A stretch of 13,998 nucleotides of DNA, from the NCBI GenBank assembly GCA_031283865.1, contig JAITAX010000272.1, positions 1 to 13,998 of the forward strand, written 5' to 3'. Position 1 is the stretch's first letter, and each line of letters opens with the position of its first letter. Both the position numbers and the translations under genes were made by a program. Origin of the DNA: Eubacteriales Family XIII. Incertae Sedis bacterium (GTDB lineage: Bacteria; Bacillota; Clostridia; Peptostreptococcales; Anaerovoracaceae). Under the pieces are notes generated by a model that saw only the letters and a program-made list of their open reading frames with translations, did not search any database and was not told the DNA's origin. Positions 1 to 8,290 of the stretch are shown piece after piece.

Positions 1-2058
1 ACGGTCACGCTGGCGTCAAAGGGCCTGCTTCTCGAGATCAACGAGGACGATCTGCGCTTCACGCGGGAGGAAATCATCGATTATTTCCGCATGATGAACG
101 TCGAAGCGTCGCAGGAAAGTCTGGCCGACATCTGCCGCGACACGGACGGCTGGGCTTTCGCGGTCAACCTGATCGCGCTGTCCCTGAAGCGCGCGCCGGA
201 GCAGGAGAATCTTGCTATATCCGCCATGAAGCTGAATATATTCAAGCTGATCGAAAACGAGATCTTTCTCGCGGCCCCAAAGGACCTGCGCGCGTTTCTG
301 ATCCGACTTTCGCTCATCGAGCACCTGCCCTATGAGCTTACGAAGCGGCTGGCCGGCGACAAGCCCGGCTTCGTTGAAGCGCTCGCCGACATCAGTTCTT
401 TCATACGCTACGACGCCTACATGCACGCGTTTCGCATCCATCATCTCTTCCTCGACTATCTGACGCAAAAACAGACCTTGCTGTCGGAAGAGCAAACGCG
501 CGACGCCTACCGCACGGCCGCCTGTTGGTTCGAGGAAAACGACCGCAGGATCGATGCGATTGCCTACTACGAAAAGGCCGGCGACTACAACGCGATTGTG
601 CGCATCGCGTACATGTTCCCGCAGGTCATCCCCATGGACGCGGCCAAGTTCGCCCTTTCCCTGCTCGAAAAGGGTCCGGATTCGCTCTTCGCGGAGAATC
701 CCGTCGCGCACAACCTCTACATACGGCTGCTCATGAGCGCGGGCAGATTCGATGAGGCCATCGCCGCGATTCACAAGGCGATTGAGGATTTTGAGAAGCC
801 GCCCTTTACCAAGTTCAACTGCCGCGTCCTTGTGGGCGCTTACAACAACAAAGGCTTCGCGCAGATGATGCTGTACCCCATGCACGCGGAACGGGATTTC
901 TGGCGTTCTTTCGAGAAAGCCGACGGGTATTTCACGCTCGGCGCCCCTTTCGGTCCCTACGAGGTCAGGGGTCCCGTGACCGACGTTTCCCTGAGCTCTT
1001 ACGCGTGCAGGATCGGCAGCGCGGAACGCGGCGAAACGGAGAGCTACATTGACAGTCTCGACCGCCTGACGCCCTATGTGGCGCATTCCATGAACGGTTG
1101 TATGCAGGGCCTGAACTGTCTGGCGCGCGCGGAACTCGCCTACTTCCGCGGCGAATTGAAAGAGGCGAAGCGCTTCGCTTACCAAGCCTTGCACAAGGCG
1201 CAGGAGGGGCTGCAGCGCGAGATCGAAAGCCGCGCCGTCTTCTACCTGCTGCGCATCGATTTGCAGACGGGCGATTACGCGAAGATACAGCGGCGCCTGC
1301 GGCATTTCGAGATGATGACGGAGCTTGCGGAACATCCTTTAAGCCCCGCCGCCTACGATCTCCTGACGAGCTGGTACTACGCGCAGATCGGGCAGAACGC
1401 CCACATAGCCGATTGGCTCAAGGGCGGTTTCGAGAACAACCTGACGCCGCCCGTCATGCTCAGCTTCGACATCTCGGTGCGAATGCGCTGCCATTGGGCG
1501 AATCGAAAATACCACGAGCTTCTGGCCTACTTGGAGAGCCGGGAGACCGACGGCATGGTCCTGTTGCTGCGGCTCGAATTTAGGATACTGAAAGCGATCT
1601 GCCTCTATCAGATACAGGATAAGGCCGCCGCGCTCCGCGCGCTTTCGGGCGCTTACGCGCTCGCGCACGCCAACGCCCTCGAGATGCCTTTTATCGAATT
1701 TGGCAACAAGATGCGCACGCTCAGCCGCGCGGCCATGCGGGCGGAGCACTGCGACATCCCGATGGAGTGGCTCCTGCGGATCAACAAAAAATCGGCCACC
1801 TACGCGAAAAAGCTGGCCTTTGCGGTGTCGGAATACAAAAAGTCGAACCATCTCGGCGACGAGATACAGTTGTCGCTGCGGGAGGCGGAAATCCTGACGG
1901 ATCTCTACCACGGACTCTCAAGGTCGGAAATCGCCGTCAACCGGCAGCTGTCGATCAACACGGTGAAATCCGTGCTTCAAATCATATACGCGAAGCTCGG
2001 CGCGGAGAACAACATGGACGTGATCCGCATCGCGCTCGACATGAAGCTGATCGGATGA
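1..2058 (+). CDS. MalT-like LuxR-family transcriptional regulator (5' partial)
   Basis: The reading frame is open from base 1, so the gene starts upstream of the window; 685 residues are visible. The opening residues (LRFTREEI, then a DTDGWAFAVNLIALSL stretch) match the helical region that follows the ATPase core in MalT-type STAND regulators. A long helical, TPR-like middle section follows, with hairpin-like segments such as AACWFEENDRRIDAIAYYEKAGD and LIRLLMSAGRFDEAIAAI-type repeats. The last 62 residues (about 624-685) form a LuxR-type helix-turn-helix: LSLREAEILTDL, LSRSEIA and LSINTVKSVLQIIYAKLG. Family knowledge: these proteins bind ATP and an inducer, oligomerise and activate promoters. 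The nucleotide-binding P-loop part lies outside the window and cannot be checked. The next gene is convergent, so its target cannot be inferred. An internal ATG at 91 is not the start, because homologous sequence continues upstream of it. Confidence 0.88.
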   Translation, partial: TVTLASKGLLLEINEDDLRFTREEIIDYFRMMNVEASQESLADICRDTDGWAFAVNLIALSLKRAPEQENLAISAMKLNIFKLIENEIFLAAPKDLRAFLIRLSLIEHLPYELTKRLAGDKPGFVEALADISSFIRYDAYMHAFRIHHLFLDYLTQKQTLLSEEQTRDAYRTAACWFEENDRRIDAIAYYEKAGDYNAIVRIAYMFPQVIPMDAAKFALSLLEKGPDSLFAENPVAHNLYIRLLMSAGRFDEAIAAIHKAIEDFEKPPFTKFNCRVLVGAYNNKGFAQMMLYPMHAERDFWRSFEKADGYFTLGAPFGPYEVRGPVTDVSLSSYACRIGSAERGETESYIDSLDRLTPYVAHSMNGCMQGLNCLARAELAYFRGELKEAKRFAYQALHKAQEGLQREIESRAVFYLLRIDLQTGDYAKIQRRLRHFEMMTELAEHPLSPAAYDLLTSWYYAQIGQNAHIADWLKGGFENNLTPPVMLSFDISVRMRCHWANRKYHELLAYLESRETDGMVLLLRLEFRILKAICLYQIQDKAAALRALSGAYALAHANALEMPFIEFGNKMRTLSRAAMRAEHCDIPMEWLLRINKKSATYAKKLAFAVSEYKKSNHLGDEIQLSLREAEILTDLYHGLSRSEIAVNRQLSINTVKSVLQIIYAKLGAENNMDVIRIALDMKLIG

Positions 2059-2087
2059 AAGCTTATTGTTCAAGTCGCAAATTCAGA

Positions 2088-2100
2088 GCCGGCCGGCCGG
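2088..2100. repeat. GC palindrome between convergent genes
   Basis: In the 52-bp gap between the convergent regulator and lipoprotein genes, bases 2089-2100 are three CCGG units in a row, a perfect 12-bp palindrome. As RNA it could fold into a 4-bp stem with a 4-base loop on either strand. No T-tract follows on either side, so a rho-independent terminator is not supported. I see no other signal in this gap. Confidence 0.35.
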
Positions 2101-2110
2101 AGGCGGCGGG

Positions 2111-3784
2111 TCAATTCGGCGCGGCCTCGTAGACGCACTGCCACGTTTCGCAGCCGCGATAGATATTGTCAAAGCGCGGGTTCGGCTCGCCGTCGAGCGC
2201 CGGCGACGCCACGGCGCCGTAGGTCTTGTAAAACAGGCAGTAATACGGGATTTCCTCGATGAGGCGCGCGTGCAGTTCCGTGAATATGTCGCGGCGCTCC
2301 TGCGGCGATTTCGCGGCTGTAAGTCCGTCGAGGAGCGCGTCCGTTTCGGGATCGCCGTAGGCAATCGGATTGCCGTAGGCCGAATGCAGGAGTGATCGCA
2401 GATCGTAGCTTTCGTTTAACTTCCCGCCGCCCAGATAGAGGTCGTAGTCGCCCTCCGCGAGCGCCGCCGCATAGGCGTCCCCGCCGAGGATCGCGAGATC
2501 GCAGGCGAGGCCGACACGGCCCAGCGCGGCCTGTATCATCTGCCCGGCCGACACGCGCGAAGCGTCGTTCTCATTGATTAGAAATCGCAGCGACAGCGGG
2601 TTCCAGCTGCCCTCCTCTTCCCCCTCCGGGACCGAAAAGTAATCGAGAAAACCGTCCCCGTCCGCGTCCGCAAGCCCCGCTGAAATCAGCAGGGTCTTCG
2701 ATCTGTCCGCATCCGCGGGATAGGGATCCGCGTCCTCCCCCACCCCGAGAAAGCCCGGATAGTAGATGCTGTCGGCCAAAACGCCGCTGCTGTAAAAGCA
2801 GACCTCCAGCAGCTCCGCGCTGTCCACGCAAAACGCTACGGCCTGCCGCGCTTCCTTGCGGCGGAACAGCTCTTTGTTGAAATTGAAGCCGATCCAAACC
2901 GCCTCGTTGCCCGGAAAGGACTGCACGCGCATACTTGCGTCGCGATAGATCATGTCCCTGTCCCCCTCCGCGGACACCGCGTAGGAGATCGCGTTGATGC
3001 TCAGCATGTTCAGCGCGTCCTCATGGGAGGGAAGCACCTGAAAGATCAGCGTATTCTGCGGAACCGCACCGGCGCGGTAGGGATTGCCCGTCAGCGTCAA
3101 ATGGGAATATCTATCATATTCTTGCACGATATAGGGTCCCGAGCCTACGGGGATGAACGTCTCCGCGTTTCCGCGCAGCAGCTCGTTTCGATTTCGATAG
3201 AGATGCGCGGGCAGGATCGGAAAGGTCAGCAGCGCGGCGCTCGTGTCCGTGGCTTCCCTGAACGCGATCACGAGCGACAGGGGATCGCCCGCAAGAATCT
3301 TGGCGGACCGGATGTTGCGCACGTTCGCGCCGTAGAGATGCGCGTCCCGGTCGGCGGTGTAGGCATCGATGCTGAACACGACGTCCGCCGCGTCCAAGCT
3401 CTCGCCGTCGGACCAGAGGATGCCGCTCTTCAGCCGTATGTTCATGGAAAGGCCGCTTTCGTCATAGCTGTAGCTCTCCGCGAGGGAGGGTACTGCGGCC
3501 AAGCTGTCGTCCGTTTCAAACAGGCTGTCGTAGAGGAGCTTCCCGATGAAATAGCTGTCCTCGTCCTTGCTAAGCGCGGGATTCAGCGTCCGGACCATCT
3601 CCATCGGCAGGGCTACGACGGGGGAAACGGTCGCAACGCTCTTCTCCTTTTCGGCGCCGCCGAGTATGACGCCCACGCCCGTGTCGCAGGCGCTCAGGAG
3701 AAAGGCGTTCAGCGCGCACAAAAGCGCTGCGGCCAAGGCCGCGGCGCGGCGGCGTCCTTTTTTTTTCTCACCGGATGCTTTCAT
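2111..3784 (-). CDS. Extracellular solute-binding lipoprotein, family 5 (peptide/oligopeptide type)
   Basis: This 557-residue protein has a lipoprotein signal: a basic N-terminus (KKKGRRR), a hydrophobic Ala/Leu stretch, and a lipobox LLSAC with the lipidated cysteine at residue 33. The mature part has the features of the SBP_bac_5 (DppA/OppA) family: an NPALSKDEDSYFIGKLLYDSLF segment, WSDGESLDAADVVFSIDAY, and a C-terminal region reading RLIEEIPYYCLFY. Residues 373-378 (DADGDG) resemble a calcium-type loop, common at this place in the family. It should sit on the outer face of the membrane and deliver peptides or similar ligands to an ABC importer. No permease or ATPase gene is seen in the window, so partner and ligand are unknown. 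It lies 68 bases downstream of coaE on the same strand and is probably the last gene of that run. The start is preceded by GGGGGA, unusually close to the ATG. Confidence 0.9.
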   Translation of the reverse strand: MKASGEKKKGRRRAAALAAALLCALNAFLLSACDTGVGVILGGAEKEKSVATVSPVVALPMEMVRTLNPALSKDEDSYFIGKLLYDSLFETDDSLAAVPSLAESYSYDESGLSMNIRLKSGILWSDGESLDAADVVFSIDAYTADRDAHLYGANVRNIRSAKILAGDPLSLVIAFREATDTSAALLTFPILPAHLYRNRNELLRGNAETFIPVGSGPYIVQEYDRYSHLTLTGNPYRAGAVPQNTLIFQVLPSHEDALNMLSINAISYAVSAEGDRDMIYRDASMRVQSFPGNEAVWIGFNFNKELFRRKEARQAVAFCVDSAELLEVCFYSSGVLADSIYYPGFLGVGEDADPYPADADRSKTLLISAGLADADGDGFLDYFSVPEGEEEGSWNPLSLRFLINENDASRVSAGQMIQAALGRVGLACDLAILGGDAYAAALAEGDYDLYLGGGKLNESYDLRSLLHSAYGNPIAYGDPETDALLDGLTAAKSPQERRDIFTELHARLIEEIPYYCLFYKTYGAVASPALDGEPNPRFDNIYRGCETWQCVYEAAPN

Positions 3785-3852
3785 CGTCCCCCGCGCGCAT
3801 CCGCGCCGTCAGGATTTCTCGCAGTAAAAAGATTCGAAACGGATAAAAAGAT

Positions 3853-4446
3853 CTAAAATCCGTATTTCTCAAGCAAGGCGTCCACCGCGCCGCGCAGATC
3901 GCGCAGCGTGCCGGAATTGTCGATCAGCTCAGAGGCGCAGCGCCGCTTTTCGGCTGAGGGCAGTTGGGCCGCAAGTCGCAGGCGCGCTTCCGCTTCGCTC
4001 AGGCCGTCGCGCGCGCAGATGCGCCGCACGCGCTCCGCGTCGTCCGCGTCCACGAGCCAGACGGCGTCCGTCTCGGACTGCATCCCCGTTTCGATCAAGA
4101 GCGGCACGCTGAGAAACACGACCCGCTCCCCCGCCGCGCGGCACTGCGCGACGCGCGCACGCATCTCGCGCAGGATGCGCCCGTGCAGCAGGCCGTTCAG
4201 CGCGGCGCGCGCCGCTTCATCCGAAAACACGCGCGCGGCCAGAGCTTTTCTGCTCAGGCGTCCGTCCGGAAGCAGCAGATCTTCCCCGAAGTGCGCGACG
4301 ACGGCGGCCAAGCCCTCGGTGCCGACCGCCACGACCTCGCGCGCGAGCACATCCGCGTCTATGACCGCGCGGCCCCGCTCCGTCAGATAATCGGTGACGG
4401 CGGATTTACCGCTGCCGATGCCGCCCGTAAGCCCGATCACTTTCAT
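3853..4446 (-). CDS. coaE: Dephospho-CoA kinase
   Basis: This 197-residue protein catalyses the last step of coenzyme A synthesis, the ATP-dependent phosphorylation of the 3'-hydroxyl of dephospho-CoA, in the cytoplasm. The N-terminus MKVIGLTGGIGSGKS holds the P-loop (GGIGSGKS, residues 8-15). DADVLAREV and VPLLIETG are the conserved substrate and lid motifs of the CoaE family, and the length fits the family's usual 190-210 residues. The frame is open for 20 more codons upstream, but the conserved P-loop begins at the ATG at 4446, which I take as the start. That ATG overlaps the polA stop codon (ATGA, 4443-4446), a sign of translational coupling. The polA-coaE order is common in Firmicutes. 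An independent promoter is not apparent. Confidence 0.96.
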   Translation of the reverse strand: MKVIGLTGGIGSGKSAVTDYLTERGRAVIDADVLAREVVAVGTEGLAAVVAHFGEDLLLPDGRLSRKALAARVFSDEAARAALNGLLHGRILREMRARVAQCRAAGERVVFLSVPLLIETGMQSETDAVWLVDADDAERVRRICARDGLSEAEARLRLAAQLPSAEKRRCASELIDNSGTLRDLRGAVDALLEKYGF

Positions 4447-7172
4447 TTCAGCGCGTACCAATCGGCGCCCGTGTGCAGATCCACCGTGAGCGGCACGCGC
4501 AGACAAAAGGCTTGTTCCATGTTTTCCCGCAGAAGCTGCTTGACCGCCTCCAGCTCGTCCTTGTGCGCCTCGATAATCAATTCGTCGTGCACCTGCAGGA
4601 TGAGCCTTGAACGCAGCCGCGCCGCGCGCAAGGCGCCGGTCGCGCGAATCATCGCAAGCTTGATGATGTCCGCCGCACTCCCCTGCACGGGGGTGTTCAT
4701 CGCGAGCCTTTCACCGAACTGCCGCGCCATATAGGCGGAGGCGCTGATCTCGGGTATGCGTCGCTTGCGCCCGAGCACGGTCAGCACATAGCCGTGCTGC
4801 CGGCAGTATTCGATCTGCCCGTCCATGAACGCTTTCACGGCGGCGTGGGTCTTGAAGTATTCCTCGATGTACAGCTCGGCTTCCTTTCGGCCTATGCCGA
4901 GTTCCTCCGACAGGCCGAAACCGCTCATGCCGTAGATTACGCCGAAATTCACGGCCTTGGCGCGGTTTCGCTGCAGCGGCGTCACCGCATCCTCGGACAA
5001 GCCGAAGACGCGCGCGGCCGTGCGGCGGTGGATGTCGGCCCCCTGACGGAAGTCCTCCGTCAGCGCGGGGTCCTGCGTCAGATGGGCCAGCACGCGCAGC
5101 TCGATCTGCGAATAGTCCGCACCGACCAACAGGAAGTCCTCGCTTTCGGGGACAAACGCCTTGCGGATGGCGCGGCCGAGCTCATGCCGGATCGGGATGT
5201 TCTGCAGGTTGGGTTCGGTGCAACTGATGCGCCCCGTCGCCGTCACGGTCTGCCGGAAGTGCGGATGGATGCGCCCATCGCCGCCGATGAGCGGCAGCAG
5301 GCCCTCCACGTAGGTGCTGTTCAGCTTCGTCAACATGCGGTACGCGAGTACAAGGTCGATGATCAGATGCTTGTCACGCAGCTTTTCCAAGATGTCCGCG
5401 CCCGTGGCGTAGCCGCCCACCTTGGTCTTTTTCGACGCGGGCAGGCCCAGCTTCTCGAAGAGGATTACGCCGAGCTGCGCGGGGGATTTGATGTTGAAGC
5501 GCTCGCCCGCCGCCTCATAAACGCGCTCCGTGAGCGCGTCTACGTCAGCCGTCAGCGCGGCGCCCACGCGCAGGAGTTCCGCTTTGTCGATTGAGAAACC
5601 GGCCGTTTCCATGTCGGACAGCACCGGGATCAGCGGCAGCTCGGCGGACTCCAAAACGCCGATGAGATCCTCCTCGACGAGCCGCGCCCGGATGACGCCG
5701 ATCAGCCGATCAACCGCGTCACACCACGCCGCGCCGTAGGCGGCGTATTTCTCGTCCGTATCCGAGAGCATGTCCATCTGCCGGCCCTCGCCGCCGAAAA
5801 AAGCATCCTCGTCCACCGGATTTTCGCGGAAGTATTCCGTCATCAGCGCGCCGATGCCGTATTCGCTGCGCGCCGGTTCGAGCAGGTACTGGCCTACGGC
5901 TGTATCGAACAGAACGGGCGGCGAAAAATCCGCGTCCAAGGCCCGCAGCGCGTAAAATTCGTCGAGCAGGTTGTGGCCGGCCACGCCGCCGCGCGGCGCG
6001 TTCAGCGCGCGAAAGAGCGAAGCGCGCAGGGCCGCGTCCGCGTCGTCCAGCGGCAGATAGAAGCAGCTGTCGCCCAGCAGGACGGAGATGCCGTAGGTCT
6101 GCGGCCGGCGTATGTGGCTCTTGTCGCCGAAGCTGTGCAGCACGGCGTATGCGGACGCCGCGGCTGCCTGCTCAAAGGCCGCAGCTTCCGCTTTCGTCCT
6201 GACGATGCAAACGCGCGCGGCGGGCCGCGCCGCGCGCGACGCAAGCGCCGCCGCCGCATCGCCCGCGGGCGCGAGCGGTTCCTGCGCGCCCCCCTGCGCG
6301 CCGGCCGGCAGCTTCAATTTTTTCAAGAATGTCTTAAATTCCAGCTTCGCGTAGATCTCCGCCAGCCTTTCGCTGTCCGGCGCCGTCACGCGGAAGCTCT
6401 CAAAATCGATCTCGATGGGTACGTCGATCAGGATTTCCGCCAGCTTGCGGCTCATGCGCGCCTGCACAGCGTTCTCCTCAAGGCGCGTCCTGAGCTTCTC
6501 CGAGGGGACGCGGTCGAGATTCGACAGGAGGGTTTCGATGCTGCCGAACTCCTTAATCAGCCGCTGCGCCGTCTTCTCCCCGACGCCGGGAACGCCCGGT
6601 ATATTGTCCGAGGGGTCCCCCATCAAACCCTTGAAATCGATAAATTCCGTCGGCCCGAAGCCGTATTTTTCGCGCAGGGCCTCTTCGTCGTAAAGATCGA
6701 ACTCCGAGGTCCCCCGCTTCGTAATCAGGACTTTCGTCACCCCGCCGGCCAGCTGCAGCGCGTCCCGATCCCCCGTGATAATCAGCGGCGCAAGCCCCTG
6801 TGCCTCCGCTTTTTTCGCAACGGCGCCCAAGATGTCGTCGGCTTCAAAGCCGTCGAGTTCCAGCATCTTGACGTGCATTGCGTCGAGCAGCTCCTTGAGC
6901 GGCGACAGCTGCATGACGAGTTCCTCCGGCATTTTCTTGCGGCCCGCCTTGTACTGCGCGTAGGCTTCATGCCGAAAGGTGGGCGCTTTCCGGTCGAAAG
7001 CGACTGCGACGTAGCCGGGTTCGTAGTCCCGCATGAGTTTGCCGAACATGTTCAGGAAGCCGTATATACCCTGCGTATACAGGCCGTCTTTCGTTATCAT
7101 CGGCCGCTGTATGGCGTAGTAGGCCCGGTTTACCAAGCTGTTTCCGTCTATGATTACGATTGTGTTTTCCAT
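4443..7172 (-). CDS. polA: DNA polymerase I
   Basis: This is a 909-residue, full-length family A polymerase for Okazaki-fragment maturation and repair synthesis. The N-terminal 5' nuclease domain (about 1-290) keeps its metal ligands: D9, D60, E110/D112/D113, D135/D137 and D186/D189. It also has a helix-hairpin-helix (GVPGVGEKTA, 193-202). The middle domain (about 320-500) has the 3'-5' exonuclease fold but not its active site. The usual DxE is replaced by HSFGD near 346-350, and the last aspartate of the YxxxD motif is a glycine (G480), so proofreading is probably lost. The polymerase domain is intact: motif A D686 (ADYSQIELR), motif B R735 and K739 with F743 and Y747, and motif C HDE at 862-864. 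The start at 7172 has a GGGAG site 5 bases upstream. It follows the anti-sigma stop by 14 bases and overlaps coaE by 4. Confidence 0.98.
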   Translation of the reverse strand: MENTIVIIDGNSLVNRAYYAIQRPMITKDGLYTQGIYGFLNMFGKLMRDYEPGYVAVAFDRKAPTFRHEAYAQYKAGRKKMPEELVMQLSPLKELLDAMHVKMLELDGFEADDILGAVAKKAEAQGLAPLIITGDRDALQLAGGVTKVLITKRGTSEFDLYDEEALREKYGFGPTEFIDFKGLMGDPSDNIPGVPGVGEKTAQRLIKEFGSIETLLSNLDRVPSEKLRTRLEENAVQARMSRKLAEILIDVPIEIDFESFRVTAPDSERLAEIYAKLEFKTFLKKLKLPAGAQGGAQEPLAPAGDAAAALASRAARPAARVCIVRTKAEAAAFEQAAAASAYAVLHSFGDKSHIRRPQTYGISVLLGDSCFYLPLDDADAALRASLFRALNAPRGGVAGHNLLDEFYALRALDADFSPPVLFDTAVGQYLLEPARSEYGIGALMTEYFRENPVDEDAFFGGEGRQMDMLSDTDEKYAAYGAAWCDAVDRLIGVIRARLVEEDLIGVLESAELPLIPVLSDMETAGFSIDKAELLRVGAALTADVDALTERVYEAAGERFNIKSPAQLGVILFEKLGLPASKKTKVGGYATGADILEKLRDKHLIIDLVLAYRMLTKLNSTYVEGLLPLIGGDGRIHPHFRQTVTATGRISCTEPNLQNIPIRHELGRAIRKAFVPESEDFLLVGADYSQIELRVLAHLTQDPALTEDFRQGADIHRRTAARVFGLSEDAVTPLQRNRAKAVNFGVIYGMSGFGLSEELGIGRKEAELYIEEYFKTHAAVKAFMDGQIEYCRQHGYVLTVLGRKRRIPEISASAYMARQFGERLAMNTPVQGSAADIIKLAMIRATGALRAARLRSRLILQVHDELIIEAHKDELEAVKQLLRENMEQAFCLRVPLTVDLHTGADWYALK

Positions 7173-7186
7173 CCGCTCTCCCGGCC

Positions 7187-8158
7187 CTAAAACCCCATAA
7201 ACTCCGTGGCGTAGTACACTTGCGGCGCCTTGCCGGCGGATACGACAATCTCAACCTCTTGGTTGAAATCCGTGCCGGCCTCGTTGCTGTTCAGTTTTAC
7301 GCGATAAATCCACGCGCCGTCTCGTTTTTCCTCCCACAGAAGCTCGTAGTTCCAGCCCGCAAGCTTTTCGCGCAGGAGTTCGTCGCATACGCTCTTTTCG
7401 TTCAGGCGGTGCGCGCTTGTCGTCGTGCCGCGCGCGGGATAGGCCGACAGGTCGTGGCGATCATACAGGCCCAACTGTTCCGCAGTCGCCCCGGCGGTCT
7501 GCTCCGGCGGCGCGGCTTCCGCAGAAGCGTTCGCGGACGCAAGACGGTCGTCGTCCGCAGCGGCGCTTTCATCATCGCCCTCGGCCCCGGAGAGCGCGGC
7601 GCCCGCGCCCGCGTCGGCGACGTAATCGATGCGGGCCTCCCCCGCATCCCGATCCGCAGCCTTTGCAAAATCGGCCTCTGCGACGGCCTCTTGCGTCCCC
7701 TGCGCGACTTCCGCCGTCTGCGGCGCGATCTCCGCGGCGCCGCCTGTGGAGAGCGACGAATCGAAAGATGCCAAATCGATGCGGCTGTAGACGAACAGCG
7801 ACAGCAACCCGATTGCAAAGACAGCCGCTGCCGACGACCAAAGCCGGCGATTGCGGCGGGACCGCGTTTTCGCCGCGCGCGAAAGCCGGTCTGCGGCGCC
7901 GGCCGGCGCTTCCTCGGACGAACGCGCAAGGGCCTGTCGCAGCCTCTCGTCGAAGCCCTCCGGAAGCGGCACGTCCGGGATGCTCAAAAGGGCCTCGCGT
8001 ATGCGCAAAAGCTGCGCGCAGGCCTCCCCGCACGCGGCGCAGGCGTCCAAATGAGAGCGCAGGGCGCCGGCTTCCGCCTCATCGAGCAGATCGTCGACAT
8101 ACGGCGAAAGCAGCTCCAAGGCGCAATTGCAATCCATTTTTCTCCCGTGCTGCTCCAA
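7187..8158 (-). CDS. Membrane-anchored anti-sigma factor with zf-HC2-type zinc domain
   Basis: This 323-residue protein is the probable inhibitor of the ECF sigma factor encoded just upstream. The N-terminal domain has the anti-sigma zinc pattern: cysteines at 10 and 12, then H36-xxx-C40-xx-C43 (SHLDACAAC). A basic stretch (KTRSRRNRR) precedes a single membrane segment at about 107-124 (WSSAAAVFAIGLLSLFVY). The topology is therefore zinc domain inside and the remaining 200 residues outside. Residues about 130-230 are Ala/Glu/Asp-rich and probably unstructured. The last 80 or so residues look folded (LAGWNYELLWEEKRDGAWIYRVKL and following), and I do not recognise that domain. A perfect AAGGAGG lies 7 bases before a TTG at 8158, which I take as the start. 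An ATG at 8137 with GGGAGA before it is a fair alternative, giving 316 residues. The polA start follows 14 bases after the stop. Confidence 0.85.
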   Translation of the reverse strand: MEQHGRKMDCNCALELLSPYVDDLLDEAEAGALRSHLDACAACGEACAQLLRIREALLSIPDVPLPEGFDERLRQALARSSEEAPAGAADRLSRAAKTRSRRNRRLWSSAAAVFAIGLLSLFVYSRIDLASFDSSLSTGGAAEIAPQTAEVAQGTQEAVAEADFAKAADRDAGEARIDYVADAGAGAALSGAEGDDESAAADDDRLASANASAEAAPPEQTAGATAEQLGLYDRHDLSAYPARGTTTSAHRLNEKSVCDELLREKLAGWNYELLWEEKRDGAWIYRVKLNSNEAGTDFNQEVEIVVSAGKAPQVYYATEFMGF

Positions 8159-8165
8159 CGAATAC

Positions 8166-8172
8166 CCTCCTT
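8166..8172 (-). promoter_or_regulatory. Perfect Shine-Dalgarno deciding a TTG start
   Basis: On the minus strand, bases 8172 to 8166 read AAGGAGG, followed by 7 bases and then TTG at 8158. This is ideal spacing for that TTG and about 28 bases from the competing ATG at 8137. The anti-sigma gene is therefore more likely to start at TTG, although the ATG has its own weaker GGGAGA site. Confidence 0.6.
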
Positions 8173-8250
8173 CTCCGGGGAACCTCTATACAAGCGAACG
8201 CGTTTCCGCAGGCGCGGACGACGCAAAGACGAACAAAACGCCCCTGCTTT

Positions 8251-8287
8251 TTCCGGTATCGACACATATCGGAACAGGCTTCCGATA
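8251..8287 (-). promoter_or_regulatory. Overlapping inverted repeats between sigma and anti-sigma genes
   Basis: Just after the sigma-factor stop codon, 8267-8274 and 8280-8287 form a perfect 8-bp inverted repeat (TATCGGAA / TTCCGATA) with a 5-base loop. The inner arm can instead pair with 8251-8259, giving 9 bp with one mismatch. In the minus-strand message the two hairpins would exclude each other. No U-run follows, so this is not an ordinary terminator. It could be an attenuator-like RNA element, an mRNA-stability element, or a protein-binding operator. It lies in the 132-bp gap between the two genes, where I found no convincing promoter for the anti-sigma gene. Confidence 0.4.
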
Positions 8288-8290
8288 AAA

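Noticed and set aside
16..1335. Open frame of 439 codons on the minus strand opposite the LuxR-family gene
   Set aside because: It is a mirror of a well-supported regulator frame, with no conserved motif and no ribosome site looked convincing.
2059..2110. Rho-independent terminator between the convergent regulator and lipoprotein genes
   Set aside because: The GC palindrome has no T-run on either strand, so termination is not supported.
8188..8220. Promoter for the anti-sigma gene using TATAGA on the minus strand
   Set aside because: No acceptable -35 box lies 16-18 bases upstream of it. The nearby GGAAAC is only 11 bases away, too close for an ECF-type promoter.
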